DNA of 64,000 nt from positions 33,051,804 through 33,115,803 of the forward strand of contig CM055097.1 in assembly GCA_029204225.1 (NCBI GenBank), read 5' to 3'. The stretch's first letter is position 1, and every line of letters begins with the position of its first letter. This DNA comes from Diphasiastrum complanatum (Eukaryota > Streptophyta > Lycopodiopsida > Lycopodiales > Lycopodiaceae). Below, in pieces: positions 32,040 through 43,565 of the stretch. Made by a program: the position numbers and the translations under genes. The notes beneath the pieces were generated by a model. That model saw only the letters and a list, made by a program, of their open reading frames with translations. It did no database searches and was not told the DNA's origin.

Positions 32040-34490
32040 GGACTAGTCAAGTTACATTGGAAAATCTTGATAGTCAACATATTTGCCCATCATGAGATCT
32101 TTATGAGGCGGAATGACTAACTTTGTCAGAACTTCTAATTCAAGATGCTCCTCTTGCTAATCTAATGGAACCTGACTCATCAGTTTCTAATGAGCAATGG
32201 AACTATAATACGAATCAAAGAAAGTGGTCCTTTAGAGCAATATGCTATCTATGTTGCCACACAACAACAACAGGCCAGAGACAATGGACCAGAGCACCAC
32301 TTGGATGCTTTGCATGTGGAGAGAATCACAGAGTTGCGGAACGTCCAAGCAAAGAAAATTTTACACTATTCTGTAGAGAATGTGGTTACGGACATTTCTA
32401 TAAAGATTGTTCAGCAAGACCGAAACCTCCTCAAGTTACTGCTCGAGTAAATATGATTACAAATAAGCAAAGACCAACAACTCAGCCTAAGGAACCCAAT
32501 GTACCCTTGATGGTTATTACCAGAGCTTAGAAGCAAAAAGAAGTTGTGGTTGATCTTGTACCTATTGCTAAATCTGTGCCAACTATAGATATACCTATTA
32601 TATTGGGGGTGTATCCGAACATCAACTCAGAAAAGAAGAGATATCAAAATATGAGGCAGTGGATTAAATAGTTTCAAGAAGAAAAAGCCCTAGAAGCCGC
32701 TAAAGCAGCAGCCGAAGCCCATTCTTCACCTATGCCGCAAGCAGATGCACATAATCCACGAACAAATGTTAATACTCAATTGCATCATCATAAAAAACCA
32801 TTCAAGATGATAGAACCTAAAGTATTCTATCTAGCAAGATGGATATTACATTGGGAGAATTTCTTAAGCTGGTGTCGAAAGCAAAAGAAGTGTTAGTAGA
32901 GAAATTGACTCAAATTGAACCACCAGTCCATCATGAGCCACATTTTTGTGCCAGATTTGAAAAATCTAATGAAGTGCTCAATGTGGGAGCAACCTGGGAA
33001 AGTGTGCAAAGAAACATCACCTTGTCAATTCAACATAGATAGTTTGGTAAAGAAGCAGTTGTGATAGATGGAGGTTCAGGAGTCAATCTTATTTCAACAA
33101 ATATGTGCAAAATGGGATTTTACAAAGTTGAAGCCTGTCACTTTTCCATCAAACTAGCTAATCAAATGACAGTCTGTCCTAAGGGAATAGTGGAAGACAT
33201 ACTTGTCAAGATTGCTAGAGTTCACTTTGCCATTACTTTCATAGTAATGGACTAACCTGATGCACCAAATGTTTATCTAATTTCATTGGGACGTCCATGG
33301 TTATGAGTTGTGCAAGTAGTTCATAACTGGGGCACTGGGAAAATTACTTTTGAGAATCGTGAGCATGCAATCAAAGTTGATCCAATCACTTGGACTATCA
33401 AGCCAGTTGTCCAAAAAGGGGATAATGATTCATTAACAATGGATCATACCTGTGATAAAAAAGTAAAGACTTTGGGAGTTCACCATGACTCTCAACAGAT
33501 ATTGTCAATTGGAACCAAGCTCTTGCAACAGTGAATTGTACAATAGGCTACATGTGTCAACAAGATAATCAATCTGAATCGAACGAGATTCTTTTACTTG
33601 ATCGAACTTTGGATACGCCAACCACTTTTCCATTGAACATGATGAGTGTAGCTTGGATATCAACAGATACAATTCCAAATCTGATTGAAGATGAACTCAT
33701 TCATGTGAGTCACGCCTTGAGTTATGATGACAATGCAAAACTTATGGATGAGCAGATTTTAAATCACATGGATCCTACAAGGTTTGGAGTTCGTGAGATT
33801 CCTGATGAACCGACAATAAAACTGTCAAAAGTAGTTATATTGAAGGAAGGAAAAATTGCAGGACCATTGGAGAAGAAACAAGCTAAGCAACATTATAATA
33901 CGGTTGTAAAATGGGAAAAACCATCACGACAAGTTGATCCTAAAGATGTACCCCCTTTATTGGATAAAGGAAAGGGAAAGATCAAAGATGACTCTTCAAG
34001 TCAGAGTTTTCACAAGAAATCACAATCAAGGAAGTCATCACCTTAGGAGAAGACTTCATCTTCTAGAAAGTCATCACCTTCTCAATCGATTCCTGCCAAA
34101 AAATCTAAACAAAGATCCAAGACTAATCCTTACGAAAAAGAACAGTTAGAGGATGCTCGGCATGTTATGCCAGAGCATTTCAAATGTTATACCTTGGATG
34201 ATGTTGTAATTATGTTACCAAAAGTTCATCGCGAACCTGAGGAGCAAGTGCCAGAACCACAAGATATTTACGATGGACTAGCTAGGACTTAGCCAAGGAA
34301 TCTTGTTGAACCAAGAGAACTAGAAAATATTGTACAAGTTGGAACACAACTCACACTAGGACAGTTCCAAGCATTAAAGAAATTGTTGATTAAATATCAA
34401 GATTGTTTTGCTTGGACTTATAAAGATCTAAAAGAGATTTCGACATCTGTAATTGAGCATACAATACCCTTGATGCCTAATGCAGAACAA
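32040..34490 (+). pseudogene. Ty3/gypsy (Tat-like) gag end, protease and start of RT
   Basis: About 32290-32410 reads a two-knuckle gag end (CFACGENHRVAE, then CRECGYGHFYKDC). The retropepsin is at 33061-33300: VIDGGSGVNLISTNM (here Asp-Gly-Gly, as usual for Tat elements) ending LISLGRPWL. A linker follows, then the RT N-terminal extension near 34150-34480 (LTLGQFQALKKLLIKYQDCFAWTYKDL, IEHTIPLMPNA). The element breaks exactly where the catalytic RT would start. Stops occur at about 32528, 33253 and 33303. Confidence 0.8.
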
Positions 34491-35900
34491 TTCCATGATA
34501 TAACTAATATTTTTTATTCCACATTCCAGACATATCAACAAGACGACACACCAGATCATGCACCAGACACCATTGGGATTGTCCATGCAGTCAAATATCC
34601 GAAGTAGTTCGATGCCACAATATCTGAAGGATTCGAAGGAGAAGACCTCTTCGAGGAAGAAGAGCCACAAGCAACTACTCAAGGCCAACCCAGACCAGCA
34701 TCTGGAACTATTCCTCCTGCTGCTACTACTACTCTACACCCTTGCATTCTGGTGATGTCCTTGGAATCCATTCACACCTCGAACGAATGATCCAAACCAT
34801 GATGGATCAAAAAAAGAAAATGAAACAATGTATATATGATTTGGGATCTGAGGATACTCTGATCAGCCATAAAGTCATCCAGCTGAATTGAGAGCTCAAG
34901 GTCACCAAACAACATGAAGCAAAGTTCGAAGTGGAAATGAAAAAAGCCCAACAAGCTTCCGAGACATTGGAAGGCTACGTGGGTACGCTTTAGAACACAC
35001 TAATGACTGCACAAGATCAAGTGGATCAAGTCGTCCAAGATGCTAAACAACTTCAAGGTGAATTGGATGCAATCACCCTGCAAACGCAAGTTTCAAATCG
35101 TCCTATCTCACCAGAGGAGACCAAAAAAAGGTTGAAACTTATCATATTTCCTTGGCGGAATTCCAGGAGCGATCTAATAAGTTCAAATGCACAACATCGA
35201 CTAAGTTGGCCAAGGCAAAAGCGATCATCAAAGATTATTAAAAAACAGCCCCTCAGGTCCTGGAGTCAAATCCCCAGATTCCAATTCTCCTCATGTCGCA
35301 GTTCTCGCCCCAGCACCAAGATCAGGGAGACACGAACGTTAGAGTGGATCAAGGGACATATACTGAAGAAGTAGCCCCAGATACTCAGGCCGCAGTTGTG
35401 GGTCCATCCACCTCAAGGACCAGGCCTTTGTTTCAAAAATCGATCACCATCGAGGACCAGATCCAGACCTTTTAAAACAACATCTGCATGAGTCCTTAAG
35501 GGGTGGATGGGTTATCAAGTTCAAGGCCTCAGAGATAGAGGTGGATAAGCTACATGCATTGGGTGAGCAGCCACATTGGCACAAAACTGTATTTGAGAAA
35601 GCTTCAGACTCAATCACAAGAGCTATGTCACGAGTCTGTGCCAATTGCGAGTAGATTCATACTACGTCTCGATGTCCCGACGCAATAAGTGAAAAGATTT
35701 GGGTATTCCAATGGATCAAATCAGCATTCATACTCCAAATTGGCCCATTATTTATCAGAAGTATAATTGGCAGATAGTAATTGATTTCAATAGAGCTAAT
35801 CAGGCCTATGCTTCTGAGTATAGAAATTCACTAGATCCAACTGTTAGACAGTCGACTATTTTTGCAAATAAATGCACAAAAAACATGTAGGAGGGCGCAC
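34491..35900 (+). pseudogene. Unrecognised coiled-coil protein remnant
   Basis: Broken plus-strand frames. First an acidic/Pro-rich stretch (about 34610-34740), then a coiled-coil-like run near 34870-35110 (VTKQHEAKFEVEMKKAQQ, QDQVDQVVQDAKQLQGEL). A Gln/Pro-rich part follows, and near 35460-35660 a segment reading LHESLRGGWVIKFKASEIEV and ending in a possible knuckle CANC...H....C with a stop inside. It could be a gag-like or captured sequence. I do not recognise it. The adjacent gypsy element is on the other strand. Confidence 0.35.
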
Positions 35901-36918
35901 TTTTGGAGAGAGAAATCATCAAAAATTGCATCCCAGCCCAATAAGCCTTGGATCAGAGGTTACAAGCACTCTAGTAAGGTTCATTAGGGAGGCATAGAAG
36001 CTTCTAGCAGGTCCAGCAAGCAATCATAAGCTCAGATCATACAAAAAATACATTTTTGGCCTCCTTCAACAAGCAAAACTTCAATATGTTGGTGTCTAAT
36101 GCACATCTATCCAAATTGGATGCATGATGGCTCAAATCAGAGGCAATCCAACATATCTTTAATCTTGTAACAATAACCAATAGGTTCAGACCCCCAATAT
36201 CATGCTCAAAAATCATCAAAAGTACACTAATTTTTGGTGTTTTGAGCCCCCTAATGGTGTCTAATCCCTACCAAACTTCATGACAACTCAAGGACAGCTT
36301 CATTACATCTCTGAAAACGTTCATACCAAGTCTTGGCTGAGAATTTTGAGATCTACCCCAAAATTAGTCCACAAAACATCAAAAAGCCTTGTTTTTTGAC
36401 CAACTTTGACCAATTTTGACCAAAATTTGTGGGGGAAATCCACAAATAAGTGCAATCAGATCCAAATTTCTATAAATCCATTGCATGCAAGCACTAAAAG
36501 TTTTGATTCTAGTCAAACATGGTTTCTATAGCCCATTTATGGTCCAAAACCCCTAAAATCACTATCTAGTCAACCTTTTGAGTATTCAAACATCATGCAA
36601 TCATTAAATTCTGTAGACTGTGAAATAGTAAGTACAATCTAAAAAACATACTACACCAGATCCTATAATCAATTCCTTGCAAAAACCATCAATTCTAGGT
36701 GAAAAATTCACTAAATTCATCAAAAATCCTATGATTTCCATCAAAATTCATGGAACAAATCCACAATTATGATCTTTAGGCTGAAAGTACACCAAGGATA
36801 TGAGAAGCCACCTACTTGAAATTGAATTCCAACACCTGAAGAAGAAACAAAGAGCTACACCAAAAGAACTGCAAAATCCAAGATCCTCAAGCTCCACCTC
36901 CTAGTAGATGTGATCCAA
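35901..36918 (-). other. Probable gypsy leader, minus strand; no gene seen
   Basis: Lies downstream, on the minus strand, of the primer site at 36919-36930, so it should be the leader and gag start of that gypsy element. No gag motif could be read. CAAAATTTGACCAACTTTGACC-like short repeats occur near 36400-36430. Confidence 0.35.
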
Positions 36919-36930
36919 GCTCTGATACCA
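36919..36930 (-). other. Primer-binding site (tRNA-iMet type), minus strand
   Basis: GCTCTGATACCA, i.e. TGGTATCAGAGC on the minus strand, one base inside the LTR end at 36932. It defines a 5' LTR lying to the right. Confidence 0.8.
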
Positions 36931-36931
36931 C

Positions 36932-37415
36932 TGTAAGAATCACCAAGTGAAGATCTTCAGGAATGTTGTCACATGCAAACCAAAAGGACACCTATGGAGC
37001 ATGAACCACCCAACCAGTATGGAGAGGTAGTTAATACCCTAACCAATCCACCCCCAAGCCACAGTGAAGAACACAAGAGAGGAGGATAAACTGGCTCAAG
37101 AATCACAATTCCACCATAGGAGGATGGGTGAGTTTCCAATGGACATATTCTCCTCAAGAGAGAGAATATTCTCCCTAGGATCCCCATGCAACCTAAATTG
37201 AGCTATCAATCTCCTATTCTTGTATTAGAGCAGTTTTCACCATGCATGTGCTCCTATGTCCAATTATAGTTCTGGGCCCTCATATGATTATTAATTATTT
37301 AATACGACCATGTCCAGAATGACATAGCATAACTAACAACCACATACAACTAGAGTGACCGACTATCCACGTCAGGAATTATTCCAATTCCCTTATATAT
37401 GACATGGACATAACA
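36932..37415 (-). repeat. Ty3/gypsy 5' LTR, minus orientation (484 bp)
   Basis: On the minus strand it starts TGTTATGTCCATGTCAT at 37415 and ends CTTACA at 36932. It matches the LTR at 50280-50762 along its length (CATATGAGGGCC, CATGCATGGTGAA, GGTTAGGGTATT, GTGTCCTTTTGGTTTG). It is clearly younger than the related copy at 5545-5998. Confidence 0.85.
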
Positions 37416-37744
37416 ACACCGATTGAAATTAATGATTCACCCAATGCAAACACAACACGCATTGCCACCGACAGAGAACAATATGATCACAATATCATAC
37501 AACACATACTCTCTAGACAGGGAAACAACATCCTTTAAAACTCATAAGTAAAATCACGACACACCAATAGACACTCGAACTTCCAAGGCACTATGACGAC
37601 GAGTTGTTCTTCGAATTTCCACCTACATTTGCAAAAAACACATGAATGAACACAATGGAACACAAGTATGATGGGCATATATGGACAAAGCCAGTGACAA
37701 AAACCAATGTGGCATTTGATGGAGTTGTTAGGATCAGCTACTGT
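37416..37744. other. Non-coding spacer, no feature recognised
   Basis: Sequence between the gypsy LTR and the transposase-like remnant. A 97-codon minus frame at 37535-37828 has no recognisable family and overlaps the start of the next element. Confidence 0.35.
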
Positions 37745-39395
37745 GTGGGCTAGCTCGAGTGTCCAAGGATGACATGCCCACAATATGATAACACCAACAA
37801 GAAAAACCAATCTTACTTTAAAGGACATCTACAAAAAAGTTGTGAATATGGGCTGATGGCAGATGGAATAGGCACTCTATCATGTGCATTTTGCCAAAAG
37901 CCAGTTATTTGCCAAGGCATATGTTTTTGCACTATGTACTACGTGATGCCCAGAGACACTAGTTTTAGTAGGTTGATGATCCACATGGTTAGACACCAAC
38001 ATAGTGTGCAACCTGGTACCTAAAAGGAGATAGTCGAGAAAGTGAGAGATATGGTTAGGAAGATTCAAATGAACATCGCAAAGAAATTGATATCTTCCTC
38101 GGTGCTCAAACCCGACAGATGCAACATCAAACATGTTGGCGATGTCAAACTCACCAACATTCTCTAGGAAGTAGCACCTCTAGTGGAAACTCGAAGGTGA
38201 GGCATAGTTCAAGTGCAAGATGTACTCACCAAGAAATTATATCCAGTTCGTAATTGTTTACTGTTCTTTGCTACAGATTGCACAGAATGATCACCAATGC
38301 CAAGAGTACTGATCCACAAGGGGGGACTCACTAGATGGCATAAATTTGATGTAAAACTTCTTCCAAGGAAGTAGATTCTCAAGGCAAGGTACACCAGAAG
38401 ATCGATGTTACGTATTCAAGATGTCAACGCAACGTCATGCTTCCGGTGTTGATATTGTGAATAGAATGAGGAGAGTCGGCAATGGAGACCTAAAGAATGT
38501 ATGGGTGCAGTTCGACCACACGAGGAGGGTGTGAATGGTCTGTCATGTCTACAACCCCAAGTAATATCCATTGAAACATGGTGTTGTTTTGTAATTCACC
38601 TTGTAACTTTCAACATGTGTTCTTAATATTTGTTATTGCAGCATACAAGAACTGCTCACAATTGTCGTGTGTGAGATGAAAGAGGAGGATATTGTTTCTC
38701 AAGTGTTGTTTTGGAACCAATTGAACTCAATAATGGAACGATCTAGGAATCCCAAGGCAGATTTTCGTGGTTGCATGGCTGATGAAGCACAAGCCAATTG
38801 GAGGGCCGTGCGCACAGTCTTGAATGAGGGTCTAGACAATGAAATGGATGGTCACAAAAGATTGTGCTTGTTTCATTGGAAAAAAAGCCTACACATCCAC
38901 ACAACAAAGTTCATGCATCGAGACTCCCAAAAACAACATAAAGAGATGTGTGAAAAATAGAGACTAGCTGGATCTAGAGAAGAGGCTCTAGCCGAATGCA
39001 AAACAATTCGTCAGTGGTGGCGCATTGGGAACGTCGAAGACTACGATCTTCCATCAATGACTGGTGGAACAACCGCATCCCCCATTGGGGAGAATACATG
39101 GTTGCATTAAGTGATATGTCTCTTAGGTTAAAAGTAGCACATTGTTTATGTAGAGGTAAAATATTATAATAATAAACAACTATGTCATGTCCATGTTTTG
39201 GATGTTGTGGAAGGAGCAAACACACCACACACAAATCTATCAGAATCCAAACATGGCAGTTGGTTGGCTGGTGAGAGAAGCGAAAAGACGATTTCTTTGT
39301 ATGATGCGTGTGTGTCCGACATAGCAAATGTTGTGTTGCAAAGCACAAAATATCATGCATACTTGCTATGCCGACATATTGGAAATAGCTAAAGG
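37745..39395 (+). pseudogene. MULE-like transposase remnant
   Basis: Broken plus-strand frames in consistent order. A Cys-rich N-terminus comes first (SCAFCQ..., FCTMYYVMPRDTSFSRLMIH, about 37850-38010). Then follow YPVRNCLLFFATDC (about 38235) and CHVYNPK (about 38545). The longest piece (38667-38960) has EEDIVSQVLFWNQLNSIMER, then FRGCMADEAQANWRAVRTVL and RLCLFHWKKSLHIHT. This Asp-Glu spacing and LCLFHW resemble Mutator-like transposases, where the Asp and a CxWH helix mark the DDE core. A last piece at 39210-39390 reads LSESKHGSWLAGE and LQSTKYHAYLL. Many stops. The family assignment is from memory of similar bryophyte/fern proteins. Confidence 0.5.
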
Positions 39396-39699
39396 AATTG
39401 CAACACCATGTTGAGATTGGTTCGCACATAAGCTTTTCCAGGGTCTCATTGGTGCTATTCGATTTCTGGTCACAAAGTTTGCCTATTCACTTTCTAAAAG
39501 ATCTCAATACAAAAGATACTACATTTTGTTGGTATCTTGTGACCAGTTTTCTTATAACAAAATTTGTCATTAAAAAGCTCAAAAGCTTTCTGGTAATACA
39601 AGGAAGAACAAGTGCATTGTGGAAATTGACAGTGGCCTTGCCTTGACATCAACACTTTTGCCTATTTTGTGATCTTGATCTTCACGGTCATTATAAAGC
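39396..39699 (+). other. Undetermined, possibly decayed gypsy integrase
   Basis: A plus-strand frame at 39398-39646 reads LVLFDFWSQSLPIHFLKDL..., which may correspond to the start of a gypsy integrase core, expected here upstream of the Tat-like 3' end. The similarity is weak and no DDE residues can be assigned. Confidence 0.25.
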
Positions 39700-40003
39700 A
39701 TGGGGGCCTCAGATTTCCATCATTATGGTGCAGCTATTTTCAAGGAAGAGGAGCTCTCAAGTCAAAAAATTTCTTTAAGCATGGAAGGAATCAATGGAAA
39801 AAGTGCCAATTTGGTGGAATGTTCATTAAGGAAGGTGGTATTGGATCTCCATCAAAGAAATCATCTCATGGCAATGGTGAATTGGCTGCAACCAAATGTC
39901 CTTTGGCTAGTTTTCACATCATATTCACACCAAAGGATCCACTCAACAAGTATCCCAAGTTTCGTATTTGATCTATTATCTCATCAAGCTAGTTTTTGAG
40001 GAG
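39700..40003 (+). pseudogene. Tat-like 3' internal segment (paralogue of 26241-26545)
   Basis: Shares reading and order with 26241-26545 (HYGAAIF, ELSSQK, LVECS, then PKDPLNKYPKF) and leads directly into the LTR at 40004. Function unknown. Conservation of the segment in two copies shows it belongs to the element. Confidence 0.6.
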
Positions 40004-41243
40004 TGTGAAAAATAGGCAAAATCTAGCTTGATCTTTTTGCAATATTATGTACATAGTGAAATCTCACATGTGTGGAACATGTGTGGAGCATGTTCCCACG
40101 TGTGGAGGGTAGTCATAATCTTTTTGGTTCATTTATGGAGAGTTTGAATAGTCAATAGGCCTTAATCTTGAGTTTGGGGGCTACTATGACTTTTCTACCC
40201 CATACACACATGTTAGTAGGTAATTAGGCCAATTTTAGTGTGTGATGTAGCTCGAGGTAGTGTAGGCTCTTTACACAAGACATAATGGTAGAGGTCTAGT
40301 GACACTTTGTTATGTGTTGTCATGAAGTCATGTGACCAATCAAAAATGTAAGATCCATGAAATTGGTCCAATCATATTCAAGGGTCCTTATGTCACTAGA
40401 CCAATCAAATTAGGAGGAGATTTGTAAGGGGTCCAATCAAATTTCATGTGGACTACATCTCTTGTGGCTCGAGCTAGCATTTGAAAGAGATCAAGAGTGA
40501 TTTATACGAAGTGTTTTGGTGAGATTCGGAAAATCTACACAGATTTTCTAACGCACTCTCTCTCTTTACCCGAGGAGGAGCCTTTGTTATATTCTCTCTC
40601 TAACCGAGCGGCACTTTGTTTTTTCCATAACAAGTTGCCTTCACATGTGTATGTGTGTTGAGTGATTGATGCATGTAATCAGTGCCCTTGCCTTAGAATT
40701 GCCAAGCTAAAATCCATCTTTGGTGCTCAATCTATGTGCAATCACTCGTACTTTAAGAGATCATTCACATTGTTTTGGACTGTCCCCACACGTGTGAAAA
40801 CTTCATAGGATTGTAGCTGAATTCAATTGATTCTGGTTGAGTGTCAGTAGAATCCTAGCTAGATCCTACATTATCCTTAGCCGCGTAGCGTCTAGAATAA
40901 GATATTCAGTGTCTGGTCACAAAAGATCTATGATGATCTCTCCTGACAAAAGACCTACCTTCGCATAGAGCCCTTTGTGTCATGTTGAGCACCTACATGA
41001 CACGTTCATGTCAAAATCAAATACCTTGAACAAGTTTTAGTTAGCACCCGCTTCACTACGATCAGAATTTAGTAGTCCTCTCCTTGAAAAACTCTCATTG
41101 GCTGAGGAGTATGGGGTGATCGAGACGGTCCCCGGGATTGGAAGCGGTGTTACCCCGATCACTCACATAAGGGCAGTGTGGGCCCTTCCCTCGCTGGGGA
41201 TCTTTCGACAAGACCAATCCCTAGACGAAAAATGTGGGCTACA
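40004..41243 (+). repeat. Tat/Athila-type LTR (1240 bp)
   Basis: Starts TGTGAAAAATAGGC, as at 26546, and ends GGGCTACA before a tRNA-Asp-like primer site. The length suits this gypsy group, whose LTRs are long. A GC-rich segment (about 41110-41230, CCCCGGGATTGG and CCCTCGCTGGGG) lies near the 3' end. It is preceded by internal sequence and followed by a primer site, see findings. Confidence 0.7.
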
Positions 41244-41244
41244 T

Positions 41245-41261
41245 TGGTGCGTCTGTCGGGA
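41245..41261 (+). other. Primer-binding site, degenerate tRNA-Asp type
   Basis: TGGTGCGTCTGTCGGGA resembles the site at 23900 (TGGTGCCATTGTCGGGGA) with a few changes and one base missing. Its place one base after the LTR end supports the reading. Confidence 0.55.
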
Positions 41262-42781
41262 GTGAATCCAAGATTAATCTCTTGTCTGGAGTATGGACTA
41301 TCCACTTTGTATTAGAACCTTGAAACAAACCACCATCTATTGCTAGGAAAGTTGTTTGTGTTCATGTTGTCTTTAGGCTAATTGCACATGTTAGGCCAAC
41401 ATCTGCACACACAACCTTAGTAGATCTGTCGAGAGTCGAAGTTGGGCTTATGAGTCTGTCTAAGAGTAGAGTTTAAAATTTAGCTACCAATAGTAAACAA
41501 CATAAAATTTAGAAAATAAACATTTAGACATAAAAGAGAGCTAGAGGATCAAACAAAATTAAAGGTTTGTAAGAATGATGAGTGCGCACTCACATGAATG
41601 CTACTCTATTCTGATATCATGTCATCAAAAATGTATTTTGGCAAAAGCTTGAGCTATTTTTTCAAAGAGTGGACATTCTCAATCGACATATGCTTTAGGC
41701 TCTCAAAACAAAATATCTTTCTCAATTGTACTACTTGAAGCATAGTCTAATACAAAAAAAGTTGTTCAAGATGGTGTAAAAAGCAAAGAACAAAACACAT
41801 TAACCTATTTGAAGCCTAAATATATTTCCAATTTTCTCTTCTGATCTTGAAATGAGCCTCTATGCAACAAATAGCCGATCCAATATCCTCCACTGTCTAA
41901 GCAAAAGATTGCAAGTGGGCTGGATAATGTTGATTGTCTTGATCACAAGTTACATCAACGTTATCATCCATTTTGCGAAATTTATTATGGGCTTGTTTTG
42001 GACAATTTGTAGTGTCAATTCTTATGGAGTTAGCCTTGGAGTCCATATCCCCTCGTCACTACACTAGAAAAAAGCCATTTGCAACACCGACGACTAGCCA
42101 CACAGGTAAAGGAAAGCAATGAAGCCAGCCACAAATAGTGCAACACCACAAGACGCAGAAACAACAAAACTTGTAGTACCAACAATAAGGCATCACCAAA
42201 AGCCAAACATCTAAAGTGCATAAAATCGCCCACAAATCCACGAATAAATAAGCCAACTAACTACGAGGAGGAGAGTGGGATCACAAAAGCAAGAGCAAAG
42301 GCAACAAAAACGTAGGAAATGAACTATTGCATGTGAAAAAACCAGATCCAAAGTGGATCTGACAGCTTTGATCTTTGGCTTGCACAAAACTATGAATTCA
42401 TTCTATGCAGAAAAACACATTTTCTATCTTGCTAGAATTAGTGAAATCATGCATAAAGGTAACTATGGCTAAAAATAGATCAAGTATTGTCCAAATCCAT
42501 ACTTGTAGCCCTATACTACAATCTATACATTACCATTAACATAGATAAATCATCACCTTCAAGCAAACATCAAAATTATGCACAATAATACTACACAATG
42601 TAGTGAAACACCAAAAGTAGACAACAAAATTCTCAAAAAAGATCTCCAAAGATGGAGGCAACGGCTGATGTTCTCCACACCTTTTCTACTACTTATAGTC
42701 TTGGAAGATGAGTCTCTCTTGGAAGATGGCCCTAACCCTAGCTTATCCACCACTTAGTAAAACCTGCCAAAATATGACTAA
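41262..42781 (+). other. Gypsy leader grading into non-coding sequence
   Basis: No gene is seen in 1.5 kb. At 42058 the sequence CACTACACTAGAAAAAAG resembles a CACTA-transposon terminus, but no partner TAGTG end with matching target duplication was found. A 71-codon frame at 41852-42067 has no recognisable family. Confidence 0.3.
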
Positions 42782-42895
42782 ATGCAATATACGACATCAA
42801 AACTAAATCTTCTCTAGAACTCTGAATTTTGACACTTCATGCAATATATAACATCAAAACTAAGTCCTCTCTAGACCTCTGAATTTTGACACAAC
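42782..42895. repeat. 57-bp tandem duplication
   Basis: Two copies of ATGCAATATA...CATCAAAACTAA.TC.TCTCTAGA.CTCTGAATTTTGACAC with a few substitutions, at 42782-42838 and 42839-42895. Confidence 0.85.
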
Positions 42896-43015
42896 ATAGG
42901 CATTTGGCCCCAATGCGTTGACAGCCACACATTTTTTTGCCGATGCAGGCAGGAAATCGGTGCCTGTCTCACCGGAGCACATGGGACAGTGCCAACGGGA
43001 CAGATTTTTCCCAGG

Positions 43016-43095
43016 CACCTATTCACTCGGGCAACGTCGGGGCAAAGTGGCACCACACCTATTCACTCGGGCAACGTCGAGGCAAAGTGGCACCA
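43016..43095. repeat. 40-bp tandem duplication, GC-rich
   Basis: CACCTATTCACTCGGGCAAC... occurs at 43016-43055 and 43056-43095 with one visible difference (GTCGGGG versus GTCGAGG). It lies in an unusually GC-rich island (about 42900-43200) next to microsatellites. No protein is recognised in the frames crossing it. Confidence 0.85.
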
Positions 43096-43154
43096 CATTT
43101 TGCACTGAGGGCGGGCCAAAGCCCAAGCTCGTGCCAGCCCGTGCTATGACCCCC

Positions 43155-43199
43155 CGGTGGGTGTGGGTGTGGGTGTGGGTGTCGGGTGTGCGCGCGCGC

Positions 43200-43246
<47 letters not shown>
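43155..43246. repeat. Compound microsatellite (GTGGGT)n-(GC)n-(GA)n
   Basis: Three adjoining simple repeats: about four GTGGGT units, a GCGCGCGC run at about 43190-43199, then a GA run of about 45 bp. The GA run gives a false Arg-Glu frame. Confidence 0.95.
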
Positions 43247-43248
<2 letters not shown>

Positions 43249-43565
43249 CTATTTCCGAAACAAAGGGCTAAAGATTAATTGTTGGGTAGGGAAAGTAGTC
43301 TGACAAAGTAAACTACGAATGAATGAAAGTTAATCTTACAATAAAGTTGGTCCAACGTAACATCAACAAAAAACCTCAAAAGCAAAAATGGAGAGAAAAT
43401 GGGGGTCAAAGACTTGTATTGTCTTCAAAAGACCAATAAGAATACACTCATGAGTGATCAACCTTGGCCATCATTGTGAAGTTAAAAGTGTGACAACCAA
43501 GGCTGCCAAAAAAACTCCCAAATCAAGCCTTCTGCCTGTCCAAAAAAGCTTTTTTCAACTTATCA
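43247..43565 (-). other. Presumed 3' UTR/downstream region of the PPR gene
   Basis: Non-coding AT-rich sequence after the minus-strand PPR stop codon. No clear polyadenylation signal can be singled out. Confidence 0.35.

Noticed and set aside
42058-42610. Possible CACTA transposon (CACTACACTAG... start)
   Set aside because: The only TAGTG candidate near 42605 lacks matching inverted repeat beyond about 8 bp and no 3-bp target duplication was found.
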